From positions 368,862-432,861 of the forward strand of contig NZ_JAGGPN010000020.1 of NCBI RefSeq assembly GCF_018613795.1: DNA of 64,000 nucleotides. The letters run 5' to 3'. How positions within the stretch are numbered: position 1 is the stretch's first letter; every line of letters begins with the position of its first letter. Source of the stretch: Arthrobacter sp. ISL-65 (GTDB taxonomy: Bacteria > Actinomycetota > Actinomycetes > Actinomycetales > Micrococcaceae). The notes beneath the pieces are model-generated. The model saw only the letters and a program-made list of their open reading frames with translations. It was not told the DNA's origin and did not search any database. The position numbers and the translations under genes are program-made. Of this stretch, positions 1-8,936 are shown one piece after another.

Positions 1-259
1 CACCCGCCGCTTCCGGGAGCTCATCGACGCGATCAACGCGAACGACCTCGGCACGGCCCGCAAGATCAACTTCGAGCTTGAGCCGGTAGTGCGCGCCACG
101 ATGACCCGCGTCCAAGGCGCCGTTGCAGCCAAGCAAATTCTTAAATGGCAGGGAGTCCTGCCCAACTCGATTGTCCGCTTGCCCCTCGTGGAGCCGGACG
201 AAGCCGAGATCGAAACCATCCGCGAGGACTTGGCGAAAGGAGGGCTGGTCTTTTCCTGA
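1..259 (+). CDS. dapA: 4-hydroxy-tetrahydrodipicolinate synthase, C-terminal end only
   Basis: The window opens inside this gene, and only about 85 C-terminal residues are present, read from base 2 to the TGA at 257-259. DapA condenses pyruvate with aspartate semialdehyde in the lysine/diaminopimelate pathway in the cytoplasm. The visible tail has the helical C-terminal subdomain typical of actinobacterial DapA: a region reading ELIDAI, then AAKQILKWQG and a closing LPLVEPDE. The catalytic lysine and tyrosine lie outside the window. RNase J follows 41 bases later, the usual dapA-rnj order in actinobacteria, which supports the call. Identification rests on this short tail and on context. Confidence 0.85.
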   Translation, partial: TRRFRELIDAINANDLGTARKINFELEPVVRATMTRVQGAVAAKQILKWQGVLPNSIVRLPLVEPDEAEIETIREDLAKGGLVFS

Positions 260-300
260 CGGACTGAGACCGGCACTCTTCGTCTGGAAAGAAGTGCATT

Positions 301-1992
301 ATGACCCAAGTAGCCCTCCCCGGCCTCGTTACGCCTCCCCGCCTTCCCCAGGGCACCCTGCGGATTGTTCCGCTGGGCGGGCTCGGCGAAATCGGCCGGA
401 ACATGGCTGTGTTCGAAATCGACGGCAAGCTGCTGGTCGTCGACTGCGGCGTCCTCTTCCCCGAGGAAACCCAGCCCGGCGTTGACCTGATCCTGCCCGA
501 TTTCTCCTACATCGAAGACCGGATCAATGACATCGTGGCCGTGGTCCTCACCCACGGCCACGAGGACCACATCGGAGCCGTTCCGTACCTGCTGCGGCTC
601 CGCAACGACATTCCACTCGTGGGATCGCAGCTGACTCTCGCGCTGATTGAAGCCAAGCTGCAGGAGCACCGGATCAGGCCCTACACGCTGTCCGTCACCG
701 AGGGGCAGGTGGAGCAGTTCGGTCCCTTCCAGTGCGAGTTTGTTGCGGTCAACCACTCCATCCCGGACGCCCTGGCGGTCTTCATCCGCACGGCCGGCGG
801 GACGGTGCTGCATACCGGTGACTTCAAGATGGACCAGCTGCCGCTCGACGGCCGCATCACCGATCTCCGGCACTTCGCCAAGCTGGGCGAAGAAGGCGTG
901 GACCTGTTCATGTCCGACTCAACCAACGCCGACGTCCCTGGATTCACCACCGCGGAGAAGGAGATCGGCCCCACCCTGGACCGGCTCTTCGGCCAGGCCA
1001 CCAAGCGCATCATCGTGGCGTCGTTCTCATCCCACGTGCACAGGGTGCAGCAGGTCCTGGACGCTGCGGCCAAGCACGGCCGCAACGTCGCCTTCGTGGG
1101 GCGTTCCATGGTGCGGAACATGGCCATCGCCGCCAAACTCGGCTACCTGCACGTGCCGGACGGCATCGTGGTGGACCTGAAGAACATCGACACGCTGCCC
1201 GACAACCGGGTGGTCCTGATGTCCACCGGCTCCCAGGGCGAACCCATGGCCGCGCTCTCACGCATGGCCAACGGCGACCACCGCGTAGTGGTGGGCCAAG
1301 GCGACACCGTCATTCTGGCGTCCAGCCTCATTCCCGGCAACGAGAATGCCGTCTTCCGCATCATCAACGGCCTGCTGAAGCTCGGCGCCGACGTGATCCA
1401 CAAGGGCAACGCCAAGGTTCATGTGTCCGGCCATGCCGCGGCGGGGGAGCTCCTCTACTGCTACAACATCCTCGAGCCGCTCAACGCCATGCCGGTGCAC
1501 GGCGAAACCCGCCACCTGATCGCCAACGGCAAGATCGCAGAGGAGTCGGGAGTTCCGGCCGCAAGCATCCTGCTGGCAGACAACGGCACCGTGATCGACC
1601 TTCACGACCACCGCGCCGACATCGTGGGCCAGGTGGAGGTCGGCTTCGTGTACGTGGACGGCTCCAGCGTCGGCGAAATCACCGACGCAGACCTCAAGGA
1701 CCGCCGCGTCCTGGGCGATGAAGGCTTCATCTCCATCATCACGGTCATCAACCGAGCAACCGGCAAGGTTGTCTCCGGGCCGGAGATCCACGCCCGCGGC
1801 GTTGCCGAGGACGACTCGGTCTTCGACGACATCATTCCCAAGATCAACGCCGCACTGGAGGAGGCCGTGCTCAGCAACGCTGACCACACCAACCACCAGC
1901 TGCAGCAGATCATCCGCCGGGTCGTCGGCACGTGGGTCAACCGCAAGCTGCGCCGGCGCCCCATGATCATCCCGGTGGTCCTGGAGGCCTAG
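301..1992 (+). CDS. rnj: Ribonuclease J
   Basis: A 563-residue metallo-beta-lactamase/beta-CASP nuclease that matures and degrades mRNA and rRNA by 5'-3' exonuclease and endonuclease action. The zinc motif HGHEDH is at residues 85-90, with further ligand regions at NHSIPDA and HTGDFKMD. The beta-CASP domain follows, then a HxSGHA region (KVHVSGHAAAGE) and the RNase J C-terminal domain. Length is normal for the family. The ATG at 301 is preceded by a purine-rich GGAAAGAAG. The position between dapA and ftsK is standard for actinobacteria. A GC-rich hairpin follows the stop codon at 2003-2026. Confidence 0.96.
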   Translation: MTQVALPGLVTPPRLPQGTLRIVPLGGLGEIGRNMAVFEIDGKLLVVDCGVLFPEETQPGVDLILPDFSYIEDRINDIVAVVLTHGHEDHIGAVPYLLRLRNDIPLVGSQLTLALIEAKLQEHRIRPYTLSVTEGQVEQFGPFQCEFVAVNHSIPDALAVFIRTAGGTVLHTGDFKMDQLPLDGRITDLRHFAKLGEEGVDLFMSDSTNADVPGFTTAEKEIGPTLDRLFGQATKRIIVASFSSHVHRVQQVLDAAAKHGRNVAFVGRSMVRNMAIAAKLGYLHVPDGIVVDLKNIDTLPDNRVVLMSTGSQGEPMAALSRMANGDHRVVVGQGDTVILASSLIPGNENAVFRIINGLLKLGADVIHKGNAKVHVSGHAAAGELLYCYNILEPLNAMPVHGETRHLIANGKIAEESGVPAASILLADNGTVIDLHDHRADIVGQVEVGFVYVDGSSVGEITDADLKDRRVLGDEGFISIITVINRATGKVVSGPEIHARGVAEDDSVFDDIIPKINAALEEAVLSNADHTNHQLQQIIRRVVGTWVNRKLRRRPMIIPVVLEA

Positions 1993-2002
1993 CTGCCGGT
2001 GC

Positions 2003-2026
2003 CCGGGGGCTGAACACAGCCCCCGG
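2003..2026 (+). terminator. GC-rich hairpin after rnj
   Basis: Ten-base perfect arms (CCGGGGGCTG / CAGCCCCCGG) enclose a 4-base loop 10 bases after the rnj stop. There is no T-run, so it may be a weak terminator or an mRNA-stabilising 3' hairpin that separates rnj from ftsK. Confidence 0.45.
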
Positions 2027-2077
2027 AAGGCCCGGAAATCCGCTGTTCCGCGGCCGCGGTGGAGTACCGTGGCACAT

Positions 2078-4954
2078 ATGGCCACTCGTACTTCCCCGGC
2101 GCCAAAACGTACCCCCAGCAGTAAAACGGGCGCATCCGCAGGCCGCAGCGGCTCGTCGGCGGCGAAATCCGGCCGGGCCGGATCGTCCGCCGGCAGCGCC
2201 CGCACGCGCCAGCTTCCCGCCGTCGAACACCGGCAGCCCTGGCTGCTGCGGGTGGCCGGCGGGGCCTGGCAGGGCATCGGCCATCTGGTGGGCGGGGGAG
2301 TGCGCCGGATCGGCCAGGACGTCAACGACATCGCACCCGAAGACCGCCGTGACGGGGCCGCCCTGTTCAACATGGCGCTGGCGGTCTTCATCGCCACTTT
2401 CGCCTGGTGGGGTTTCCGTGGCTGGTTCCCGGACGCCGTCTACGCCGTGGTCAACGGCACGTTCGGATGGATGTCGCTCGTCCTGCCGCTCATGCTCTTC
2501 GTGTGCGCCTGCAGGCTGTTCCGGCAGCCTGTAGACGGCCGAGGAAACAACCGCGTGGGAATCGGCTTCCTCATCATGACGTTCGCAGGGTGCGGCATCG
2601 CGCACATTGTGGGCGGCCAGCCGACCGTCAGCGAGGGCTTCGACGGGCTGCGGCAGGCTGGCGGCATGCTGGGCTTCCTGGCGGCCTCGCCGTTGGCCGC
2701 CATTCACCCAGCGGTCCCGGTGGTCCTGTACGGGCTGCTGGCCTTCGTGTCCGTCCTCATCGTCACGGCCACGCCGTTCGGCGCCATACCGCGGCGGCTG
2801 CGCGGCGCCTATGAGCACCTGATGGGCATCGACCTTCAGGAGAACGACGGCGACGCCCACGACCGCAGCTACCTGTACGAGAACAGCCCTCCCGCCCCGA
2901 AGAAGAAGCGCAAGCGGCTCTTCGGCAAGGATGCGGAAGCCGATCCCCGGCTGGAAGGCTACGTCGGAGACGAAGCCTTTGAGCATGCCGTGGTCGACGA
3001 CGACGAGCCGTCACCGGAGGCAGGCAAGGGGCGCCCTGCTGTGGCCCCCGGAGTCCGGCGGCCCACGCAGGCGGAGATCGCCGTCGAGAAGATCAAGGCA
3101 GCCCAGGGACTCGGCGCCAAGGGCGCCGACGCCGAGAACGCCACCGAGGCCATTCCGCTCGTGACCCCGGGTATGGCCGGTTCGGTGACTGCACCCGCTG
3201 CTGCCGTGCAGGTGCCGTCCAAGCCAGTGGCGCCTGCGCCGCCGCCCACACCGATTCCGCAGCGCACGGAGCAGCTGTCCCTCGCTGGCGATGTCACCTA
3301 CACGCTGCCGTCGTCCGACGTGCTCACACCCGGCTCCATTCCCAAGGAACGTACGGAGGCCAACGACGCTGTCGTGGCCGCTTTGACTGACACGCTCCAG
3401 CAGTTCAACGTGGATGCCACTGTGACCGGTTTCAGCCGCGGTCCGACCGTGACCCGGTACGAGATCGAACTGGCGCCGGGCACCAAAGTGGAGCGGGTCA
3501 CCGCGCTGTCCAAAAACATCTCCTACGCCGTCGCCTCGAGCGACGTCCGCATCCTCAGCCCCATTCCCGGTAAGTCGGCCATCGGCATCGAGATCCCCAA
3601 CACGGATCGTGAGACCGTGTCGCTGGGCGACGTCCTGCGCAGCCAGAACGCCCGCCGCACGGACCACCCCATGGTCATGGGCGTGGGCAAGGACGTCGAG
3701 GGCGGCTACGTCGTGGCCAACCTGGCGAAGATGCCCCACCTGCTGGTGGCCGGTGCCACCGGTGCCGGTAAGTCCTCGTTCGTGAACTCCATGATCACGT
3801 CCCTGCTGATGCGGGCCACCCCCGACGAGGTCCGTATGGTCATGGTGGACCCCAAGCGCGTGGAGCTCACTGCCTACGAAGGCGTGCCGCACCTCATCAC
3901 GCCCATCATCACCAACCCCAAGAAGGCTGCCGAGGCGCTGCAGTGGGTGGTCCGTGAAATGGACGCCCGCTACGATGACCTGGCCAACTACGGCTTCAAG
4001 CACGTCGACGACTTCAACAAGGCAGTGCGCGCCGGCAAGGTCCAGCCGCCGGTGGATTCAAAGCGGGTCATCCGGCCCTACCCGTACCTCCTGGTGATTG
4101 TGGACGAGCTTGCCGACCTGATGATGGTGGCACCGCGGGACGTGGAAGATTCCATCGTCCGCATCACGCAGCTGGCCCGCGCCGCCGGTATCCACCTGGT
4201 GCTCGCCACGCAGCGCCCGTCCGTTGACGTGGTCACCGGCCTCATCAAGGCCAACGTGCCGTCCCGGATGGCCTTCGCCACGTCATCCGTGACCGACTCC
4301 CGCGTGGTCCTGGACCAGCCCGGTGCCGAGAAGCTGATCGGACAGGGTGACGCGCTGTTCCTTCCGATGGGTGCGTCCAAGGCGATGCGCGTACAGGGCG
4401 CCTGGGTGACCGAATCCGAAATCCATAAGGTCGTCGAACACGTGAAGGGCCAGCTCCAGGCCGTCTACCGAGACGACGTCGCACCAGAGGCGCAGAAAAA
4501 GCAGATCGACGACGACATCGGGGACGACCTCGAAGTGCTGCTGCAGGCCACGGAGCTGGTGGTCACCACCCAGTTCGGCTCGACGTCCATGCTGCAGCGC
4601 AAGCTCCGCGTCGGGTTCGCCAAGGCGGGCCGCCTCATGGACCTGCTCGAATCACGCGGCGTCGTTGGTCCATCGGAAGGCTCCAAGGCGCGTGATGTGC
4701 TGGTCAAGCCGGACGACCTCGCCGCGGTGCTGGCCGCGATGAAGGGCCAGGAGGCTCCGGCCACGGCCGATTCGCAGACCGCCGCGCTCAGTGACAACGC
4801 CAACGCCAACATCGCGCAGGGCGGCTACGCGGAGGACCTCGTTGCCGCCGACCTGGACAACCGCACCCAGGGTGTCGACTATTACGACGGCGCCGACAGT
4901 TCCGGTGACGACGAGGACGGTTCCGAGGACGCCTGGTCCCTCACCGGTCGGTAG
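2078..4954 (+). CDS. ftsK: DNA translocase FtsK
   Basis: Septum-located ATP-driven DNA pump that clears and resolves chromosome termini at division. The protein is 958 residues from the ATG at 2078. A GTG at 2069 (three more residues) is the alternative, and neither has an ideal ribosome site. A basic N-terminal stretch is followed by about four membrane helices (roughly residues 100-260), a low-complexity Pro/Ala linker, and the RecA-like motor with Walker A GATGAGKSS and Walker B LLVIVDELAD. The C-terminal gamma winged helix reads SMLQRKLRVGFAKAGRLMD, the KOPS-reading domain. An acidic tail follows. It sits between rnj and pgsA, as in related genomes. Confidence 0.96.
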   Translation: MATRTSPAPKRTPSSKTGASAGRSGSSAAKSGRAGSSAGSARTRQLPAVEHRQPWLLRVAGGAWQGIGHLVGGGVRRIGQDVNDIAPEDRRDGAALFNMALAVFIATFAWWGFRGWFPDAVYAVVNGTFGWMSLVLPLMLFVCACRLFRQPVDGRGNNRVGIGFLIMTFAGCGIAHIVGGQPTVSEGFDGLRQAGGMLGFLAASPLAAIHPAVPVVLYGLLAFVSVLIVTATPFGAIPRRLRGAYEHLMGIDLQENDGDAHDRSYLYENSPPAPKKKRKRLFGKDAEADPRLEGYVGDEAFEHAVVDDDEPSPEAGKGRPAVAPGVRRPTQAEIAVEKIKAAQGLGAKGADAENATEAIPLVTPGMAGSVTAPAAAVQVPSKPVAPAPPPTPIPQRTEQLSLAGDVTYTLPSSDVLTPGSIPKERTEANDAVVAALTDTLQQFNVDATVTGFSRGPTVTRYEIELAPGTKVERVTALSKNISYAVASSDVRILSPIPGKSAIGIEIPNTDRETVSLGDVLRSQNARRTDHPMVMGVGKDVEGGYVVANLAKMPHLLVAGATGAGKSSFVNSMITSLLMRATPDEVRMVMVDPKRVELTAYEGVPHLITPIITNPKKAAEALQWVVREMDARYDDLANYGFKHVDDFNKAVRAGKVQPPVDSKRVIRPYPYLLVIVDELADLMMVAPRDVEDSIVRITQLARAAGIHLVLATQRPSVDVVTGLIKANVPSRMAFATSSVTDSRVVLDQPGAEKLIGQGDALFLPMGASKAMRVQGAWVTESEIHKVVEHVKGQLQAVYRDDVAPEAQKKQIDDDIGDDLEVLLQATELVVTTQFGSTSMLQRKLRVGFAKAGRLMDLLESRGVVGPSEGSKARDVLVKPDDLAAVLAAMKGQEAPATADSQTAALSDNANANIAQGGYAEDLVAADLDNRTQGVDYYDGADSSGDDEDGSEDAWSLTGR

Positions 4955-5008
4955 TCCTAATGACGTTCAACAAGAAAGCGGTAGCGCCGAAGACGGTAGC
5001 CTAGAAGG

Positions 5009-5668
5009 GTGACTAGCACCGAAGCGACCGCGGCCGGCTCCAACAGCTCCGGGATCTGGAATCTTCCCAACATCCTCACGATGCTCCGCATTGTGCTGGT
5101 GCCGTTCTTCGTGTGGTTCCTTGTCGCCGATGCCCCGGGCCTGCGAAGCGAGTCCGGCGGGTGGCGCTGGGCAGCCGTGGCGGCGTTCGCCGTCGCGATT
5201 TACACGGACAAGCTCGACGGCGACATCGCCCGCAGCAGGGGACTGGTCACCGACTTCGGCAAGATTGCCGATCCGATCGCGGACAAGCTGCTGACCGGAT
5301 CCGCCCTGGTCATGCTGAGCGTCCTGAATGAGCTGCCCTGGTGGATGACGATCGTGATCCTGGTCCGTGAGTGGGGCATCACGGCGCTGCGGTTCTTCGT
5401 GATCCGCTACGGCGTCATCCCGGCGTCACGCGGCGGCAAGCTCAAGACGGTTGTCCAGACCGTGGCGATCTTCCTCTACCTCCTTCCGCTGGCATCCATC
5501 GCACCGTGGCTGACCTGGGTGGCCTTCGCGGTGATGCTGGCAGCCGTGCTGATCACCGTCTGGACCGGCGTCGAATACGTCGTGCAAGCACTGAAAGTCA
5601 GGTCGGAGGGGCTGCGCCGGCGGGCTGCGGACCGTGGCCAGCAGGAGAACGAGGAGGGCCAGCCGTGA
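5009..5668 (+). CDS. pgsA: CDP-diacylglycerol-glycerol-3-phosphate 3-phosphatidyltransferase
   Basis: Integral membrane enzyme that makes phosphatidylglycerophosphate, the committed step to phosphatidylglycerol and cardiolipin. In 219 residues the complete CDP-alcohol phosphotransferase signature D-x2-DG-x2-AR-x8-G-x3-D-x3-D is present at residues 67-92, with all catalytic aspartates intact. About five hydrophobic segments surround it. The start is GTG at 5009, shortly after a purine-rich GAAG. Its stop overlaps the GTG of the next gene by four bases (GTGA), so the two are probably translationally coupled. Confidence 0.94.
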   Translation: MTSTEATAAGSNSSGIWNLPNILTMLRIVLVPFFVWFLVADAPGLRSESGGWRWAAVAAFAVAIYTDKLDGDIARSRGLVTDFGKIADPIADKLLTGSALVMLSVLNELPWWMTIVILVREWGITALRFFVIRYGVIPASRGGKLKTVVQTVAIFLYLLPLASIAPWLTWVAFAVMLAAVLITVWTGVEYVVQALKVRSEGLRRRAADRGQQENEEGQP

Positions 5669-6150
5669 CGAATCTGCACCGGATCGCCGGAGAAGCCGTG
5701 GCTGCGGCCGTTGGGCGCGGCGTCACCGTGGCCACCGCGGAATCACTCACCGCAGGAATGGTCGCCGCTGTACTGGCCGACACCCCAGGGGCGTCCGCCA
5801 TGCTGCAGGGCGGCGTGGTCTCCTACAGCAACACCGTGAAGCGGGACGTCCTTGGCGTTCCGCAGGACCTGCTGGACGCCGTCGGATCGGTGGATGGAGC
5901 AGTGGCTGCCGCCATGGCCGAAGGCGCCCGGCGGGTCTGCGGGGCCGACCTCGCCGTCTCCACCACGGGTGTGGCCGGCCCTGACGCGCACGATGGCAAA
6001 GCGGTTGGAACAGTGTTCGTGGGCGTCGCCACCGCGGACCGCGTGCAGGCCTTTCCCTACAGCTTCCAGGGCACCCGGGCAGAAATCCGCGGGCTGGCCT
6101 GTGGCGCTGCTTTGGAGCGGCTTCAGGAGGCACTGGCTGCGTTAAGCTGA
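5665..6150 (+). CDS. cinA: CinA C-terminal domain protein (nicotinamide-nucleotide amidase type)
   Basis: A 161-residue stand-alone CinA C-terminal domain. This family deamidates nicotinamide mononucleotide to nicotinate mononucleotide in pyridine nucleotide recycling. Typical motifs are present: ATAESLTAGM near residue 25, GGVVSYSN, and STTGVAGPD with GTVFVG. The N-terminal MoCF-like domain of full-length CinA is absent, as is common in actinobacteria. The GTG start at 5665 overlaps the pgsA stop. A longer reading in the same frame from 5371 lies inside pgsA and is not credible. Activity is inferred from the family. Confidence 0.88.
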   Translation: MTNLHRIAGEAVAAAVGRGVTVATAESLTAGMVAAVLADTPGASAMLQGGVVSYSNTVKRDVLGVPQDLLDAVGSVDGAVAAAMAEGARRVCGADLAVSTTGVAGPDAHDGKAVGTVFVGVATADRVQAFPYSFQGTRAEIRGLACGAALERLQEALAALS

Positions 6151-6249
6151 GTTTCCGGCTACGCTGGCCTGGCCCACTGACTGCGCTAAGCTACCCGGAG
6201 TAAGGTTGCCGGGAACAAAAAGTGAATCCGAATAGTTGTCACATTGTGT

Positions 6250-6270
6250 CGCCTCTCCCTGAGGGAGGCG
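6250..6270. promoter_or_regulatory. Palindrome just upstream of a -10-like element, candidate operator of the ClgR-type gene
   Basis: CGCCTCTCCCT (6250-6260) and AGGGAGGCG (6262-6270) form an imperfect inverted repeat immediately before a good -10-like hexamer TAGGAT (6273-6278). The site lies about 70-90 bases upstream of the regulator gene. A palindrome touching the promoter of an XRE regulator suggests autoregulation, but the sequence is not a recognised ClgR consensus. Confidence 0.35.
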
Positions 6271-6341
6271 CCTAGGATGAAGAGAACATATGCGGTTTGC
6301 GTCACAGTGAACCGGAACCACGAGGGAGCAAGGCGATACAG

Positions 6342-6794
6342 ATGGTAAAGCAGCCCGTGTCCGTAAACGGCGTTGTCCGCTGGAAGGACGTGGGCCTCGC
6401 CGATCAGGCCAAGAGCGAACAGAAGGAGCGCAAGATGGTTGTACTTCGTCACGAAATCGGTGATGTACTGCGCGATGTCCGCCAGCGTCAAGGGCGTACC
6501 CTCCGCGAAGTCTCGCACAGTGCCCGGGTGTCCCTGGGTTACCTGAGCGAAGTGGAACGCGGCCAGAAGGAAGCTTCCTCGGAACTCCTGTCCTCGATCT
6601 GTTCGGCGCTGGATGTTCCGCTATCCAGCATGCTCCGTGAGGTCAGCGACCGCGTGGCCGTCGCTGAAGGCGTTGCCGTGCCGGACACCGTCCCGCAGGA
6701 ATTCTCCCAGCGTTACGGCCGGGACCTTGAGCGTGACCTGAGCAGCGAGCTTAACAACGAACTCGCCACGGAAATGCTCTCGGGCGCCCGGTAA
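6342..6794 (+). CDS. clgR: XRE-family transcriptional regulator, ClgR type
   Basis: A 150-residue helix-turn-helix regulator. The core [13 protein letters not shown]...[23 protein letters not shown] is the signature of ClgR, the actinobacterial activator of clp protease and other proteostasis genes. The start is uncertain. The ATG at 6342 is supported by coding-like third positions downstream. The ATG at 6435 has a near-perfect AAGGAG six bases upstream and matches where the Streptomyces ClgR family begins, giving 119 residues. It is monocistronic, with the candidate operator at 6250-6270 and a strong hairpin after it. Its place downstream of pgsA-cinA matches other actinobacteria. Confidence 0.9.
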   Translation: MVKQPVSVNGVVRWKDVGLADQAKSEQKERKMVVLRHEIGDVLRDVRQRQGRTLREVSHSARVSLGYLSEVERGQKEASSELLSSICSALDVPLSSMLREVSDRVAVAEGVAVPDTVPQEFSQRYGRDLERDLSSELNNELATEMLSGAR

Positions 6795-6827
6795 CGGAAC
6801 CCGGAAATCCGGACTCAATAGCAACAG

Positions 6828-6860
6828 CGAAGGCCTCCGGCAATCCGCCGGAGGCCTTCG
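6828..6860. terminator. Hairpin between clgR and the convergent marR-type gene
   Basis: Thirteen-base arms CGAAGGCCTCCGG / CCGGAGGCCTTCG with a 7-base loop lie between the convergent genes. It is symmetric and so may serve both strands. There is no clear T-run. Confidence 0.6.
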
Positions 6861-6885
6861 TCGTTCCCTGAAATCAAGTCTTAAT

Positions 6886-7392
6886 CTAGGCGCCGTCCCG
6901 TGGGAATCCGTCACGTTCGTATGTGGCGTTGAGTTTGGCCATGTAGCCGGCCAGAGCCTCGAGGTCCTCTACCGGCCATTCGCCCAGGCGCTCCCGGAAC
7001 ACCTGCCGCCGGGCATCCTGCACCTGGTGCATCTTCTCTTCGCCCTCGGCTGTGAGCCGGATCGTTTGCGCCCTGCCGTCCAGCGGGTCGGCTTCCTTGA
7101 GCACCAGGCCGATGCTTTCAAGGAATGCGATCTGCCTGCTGACAGACGGCTTGCCGACGCCGATGGAGGATGCAAGTTCGGTAAGGCGGATCGGGCCGCT
7201 CTTGCGGATCACGGTGAGCAGTCCGTAGGCGGCGGGCTCCATATCCGGGTGGACCTCGCGCGACAGTTGCTGGGAAACGGACCTGGCCCGTCGCCAGAAG
7301 AGGCTGATCTGATGCTCCACGTTGGTCAGCGCCGTATCAAGCGTGTCCTCGAAGGCGGCAGTGGCTCCGGGGGCTTCAGCGGGATTGCTCAT
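6886..7392 (-). CDS. MarR-family transcriptional regulator
   Basis: A 168-residue winged-helix regulator. The reading starts at the ATG at 7392 (MSNPAEAP), with another ATG three codons upstream at 7401. The MarR core is clear: helices ending QLSREVHPDMEPAAYGLL, recognition segment LTELASSIGVGKPSVSRQIAFLE, and wing KEADPLDGRAQTIRLT (the DxR wing motif). Such proteins usually repress transporters or stress genes and respond to small ligands. The target cannot be inferred here. It is transcribed convergently with clgR and divergently from the DUF3046 gene, 42 bases away, so it might control itself or that gene. Confidence 0.88.
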   Translation of the reverse strand: MSNPAEAPGATAAFEDTLDTALTNVEHQISLFWRRARSVSQQLSREVHPDMEPAAYGLLTVIRKSGPIRLTELASSIGVGKPSVSRQIAFLESIGLVLKEADPLDGRAQTIRLTAEGEEKMHQVQDARRQVFRERLGEWPVEDLEALAGYMAKLNATYERDGFPRDGA

Positions 7393-7434
7393 GGCAACCA
7401 TTCTAGAGTCAGCGTCCGTGAGAGACTGTATTGA

Positions 7435-7674
7435 GTGAGGATTAGTGATTTCTGGCGGCTGATGGACGACGAATTCGGGGCCGGCTACTCGCGGGTACTG
7501 GGTGGCTCCCTCGTCCTTGCGGGAGTCGGCGGCCGGACGGCGAACCAGGCCCTCGCTGCGGGCGTCAGTCCCCGTGACATCTGGCTGGCGGTGTGCGACG
7601 TGCAGGACGTCCCCGAGGAGCGCCGCCTCGGCCGCGATATCAAGCCGCGACAGCACGGGCGAGACCTGGTCTGA
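7435..7674 (+). CDS. DUF3046 family protein
   Basis: A 79-residue protein of unknown function from a GTG start. The pattern (MRISDFWRLMDDEFG, then VLAGVGGRTANQALAAG, then PRDIWLAVCDVQDVPEERR) is that of DUF3046, a small actinobacterial family almost always found just upstream of recA. No catalytic residues or membrane segments are visible. A role linked to recA is suggested only by this conserved neighbourhood. The gene ends 49 bases before the recA SOS box, so it is outside that promoter. Confidence 0.85.
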   Translation: MRISDFWRLMDDEFGAGYSRVLGGSLVLAGVGGRTANQALAAGVSPRDIWLAVCDVQDVPEERRLGRDIKPRQHGRDLV

Positions 7675-7723
7675 GCAGATCCCGACCCGGCCTGGGAACC
7701 TGCTGACACGCCGACGGATTGTT

Positions 7724-7737
7724 CGAATATCTGTTCG
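7724..7737. promoter_or_regulatory. SOS (LexA) box of recA
   Basis: CGAATATCTGTTCG matches the Gram-positive/actinobacterial LexA box CGAAC-N4-GTTCG at nine of ten fixed positions. It is about 147 bases upstream of recA, followed by a TATGCT element. Confidence 0.85.
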
Positions 7738-7883
7738 GGTGCGACTATGCTTTTTGGCAGCGGGTTATCCACATACGTACGCCTGCCCGGTAAGAATGTC
7801 AGCGGGTGGAGCTAGCGTCAGTGATGACAGACAAAGGGCCGCAGAGGCCCCTCCAAAGCGAGAAAGTATTAGAGGTGTGAACC

Positions 7884-8936
7884 ATGGCCGCAGCCCCGGA
7901 TCGCCAGAAGGCGCTCGACGCAGCGCTTGCCCAGATTGACAAGCAGTTCGGCAAAGGCTCGGTCATGCGCCTGGGCGACGAAGTCCGTGCGCCCATCGAG
8001 GTCATTCCGACCGGCTCCATAGCCCTGGACGTCGCCTTGGGAATTGGCGGCCTGCCTCGCGGCCGCATCGTGGAAATCTACGGACCGGAATCCTCCGGTA
8101 AGACCACGGTTGCCCTGCACGCCGTCGCCAGTGCCCAGCGACAAGGCGGCATTGCCGCCTTTATTGACGCCGAACATGCCCTGGATCCGGAATACGCAGC
8201 CAAGCTGGGCGTCGACACCGACGCGCTCCTCGTGTCCCAGCCGGACACCGGTGAGCAGGCCCTGGAAATCATGGACATGCTTATCGGTTCCGGCTCCCTG
8301 GACGTCGTCGTCATCGACTCCGTGGCAGCCCTGGTGCCGCGAGCGGAAATTGAAGGCGACATGGGCGACAGTCACGTCGGTCTCCAGGCCCGCCTTATGA
8401 GCCAGGCTCTGCGTAAAATCACCGGCCGCCTGAGCCAGACCAAGACCACCGCCATCTTCATCAACCAGCTGCGCGAAAAGATCGGTGTGTTCTTCGGTTC
8501 CCCGGAAACCACCACCGGTGGTAAGGCCCTGAAGTTCTACGCCTCCGTGCGTATCGACGTCCGCCGCATCCAGACCCTCAAGGAGGGCGCGGACTCCGTG
8601 GGCAACCGCACCAAGGCCAAGATCGTCAAGAACAAAATGGCCCCGCCGTTCAAGATCGCCGAATTCGACATCATTTACGGCCAGGGCATCTCCCGCGAGG
8701 GCGGCATCATTGACATGGGCGTGGAGCACGGCATCATCAAGAAGTCCGGGTCATGGTTCACCTACGACGGCGACCAGCTCGGCCAGGGCATGGAGAACTC
8801 GCGCCGCTTCTTGCGCGACAACCCGGAACTGGCGGCCGAGCTCGAGCGCCTGATCAAGGAAAAGCTCGGCGTCGGCGTGAAGGCCCCGGCCGAGACCGAA
8901 GCTTCACCGAAGCTGAAGGCCGTTGACGGCTTCTAG
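7884..8936 (+). CDS. recA: Recombinase RecA
   Basis: A 350-residue RecA, which forms filaments on single-stranded DNA, catalyses strand exchange and triggers LexA self-cleavage. Walker A GPESSGKT lies at residues 67-74. The Walker B region reads [14 protein letters not shown], and the DNA-binding loops are in [24 protein letters not shown] and [20 protein letters not shown]. Length is normal and there is no intein. The ATG at 7884 follows the GAGAAAG region. An SOS box lies upstream. recX overlaps the 3' end by 14 bases, so the two are probably co-expressed. Confidence 0.98.
   Translation: MAAAPDRQKALDAALAQIDKQFGKGSVMRLGDEVRAPIEVIPTGSIALDVALGIGGLPRGRIVEIYGPESSGKTTVALHAVASAQRQGGIAAFIDAEHALDPEYAAKLGVDTDALLVSQPDTGEQALEIMDMLIGSGSLDVVVIDSVAALVPRAEIEGDMGDSHVGLQARLMSQALRKITGRLSQTKTTAIFINQLREKIGVFFGSPETTTGGKALKFYASVRIDVRRIQTLKEGADSVGNRTKAKIVKNKMAPPFKIAEFDIIYGQGISREGGIIDMGVEHGIIKKSGSWFTYDGDQLGQGMENSRRFLRDNPELAAELERLIKEKLGVGVKAPAETEASPKLKAVDGF

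Noticed and set aside
1258..2397. Long open frame on the minus strand across rnj and ftsK
   Set aside because: A high-GC mirror of rnj codons with no recognisable domains. The same applies to long antisense frames across argG, argH, pheT, argJ and the Pls-like gene.
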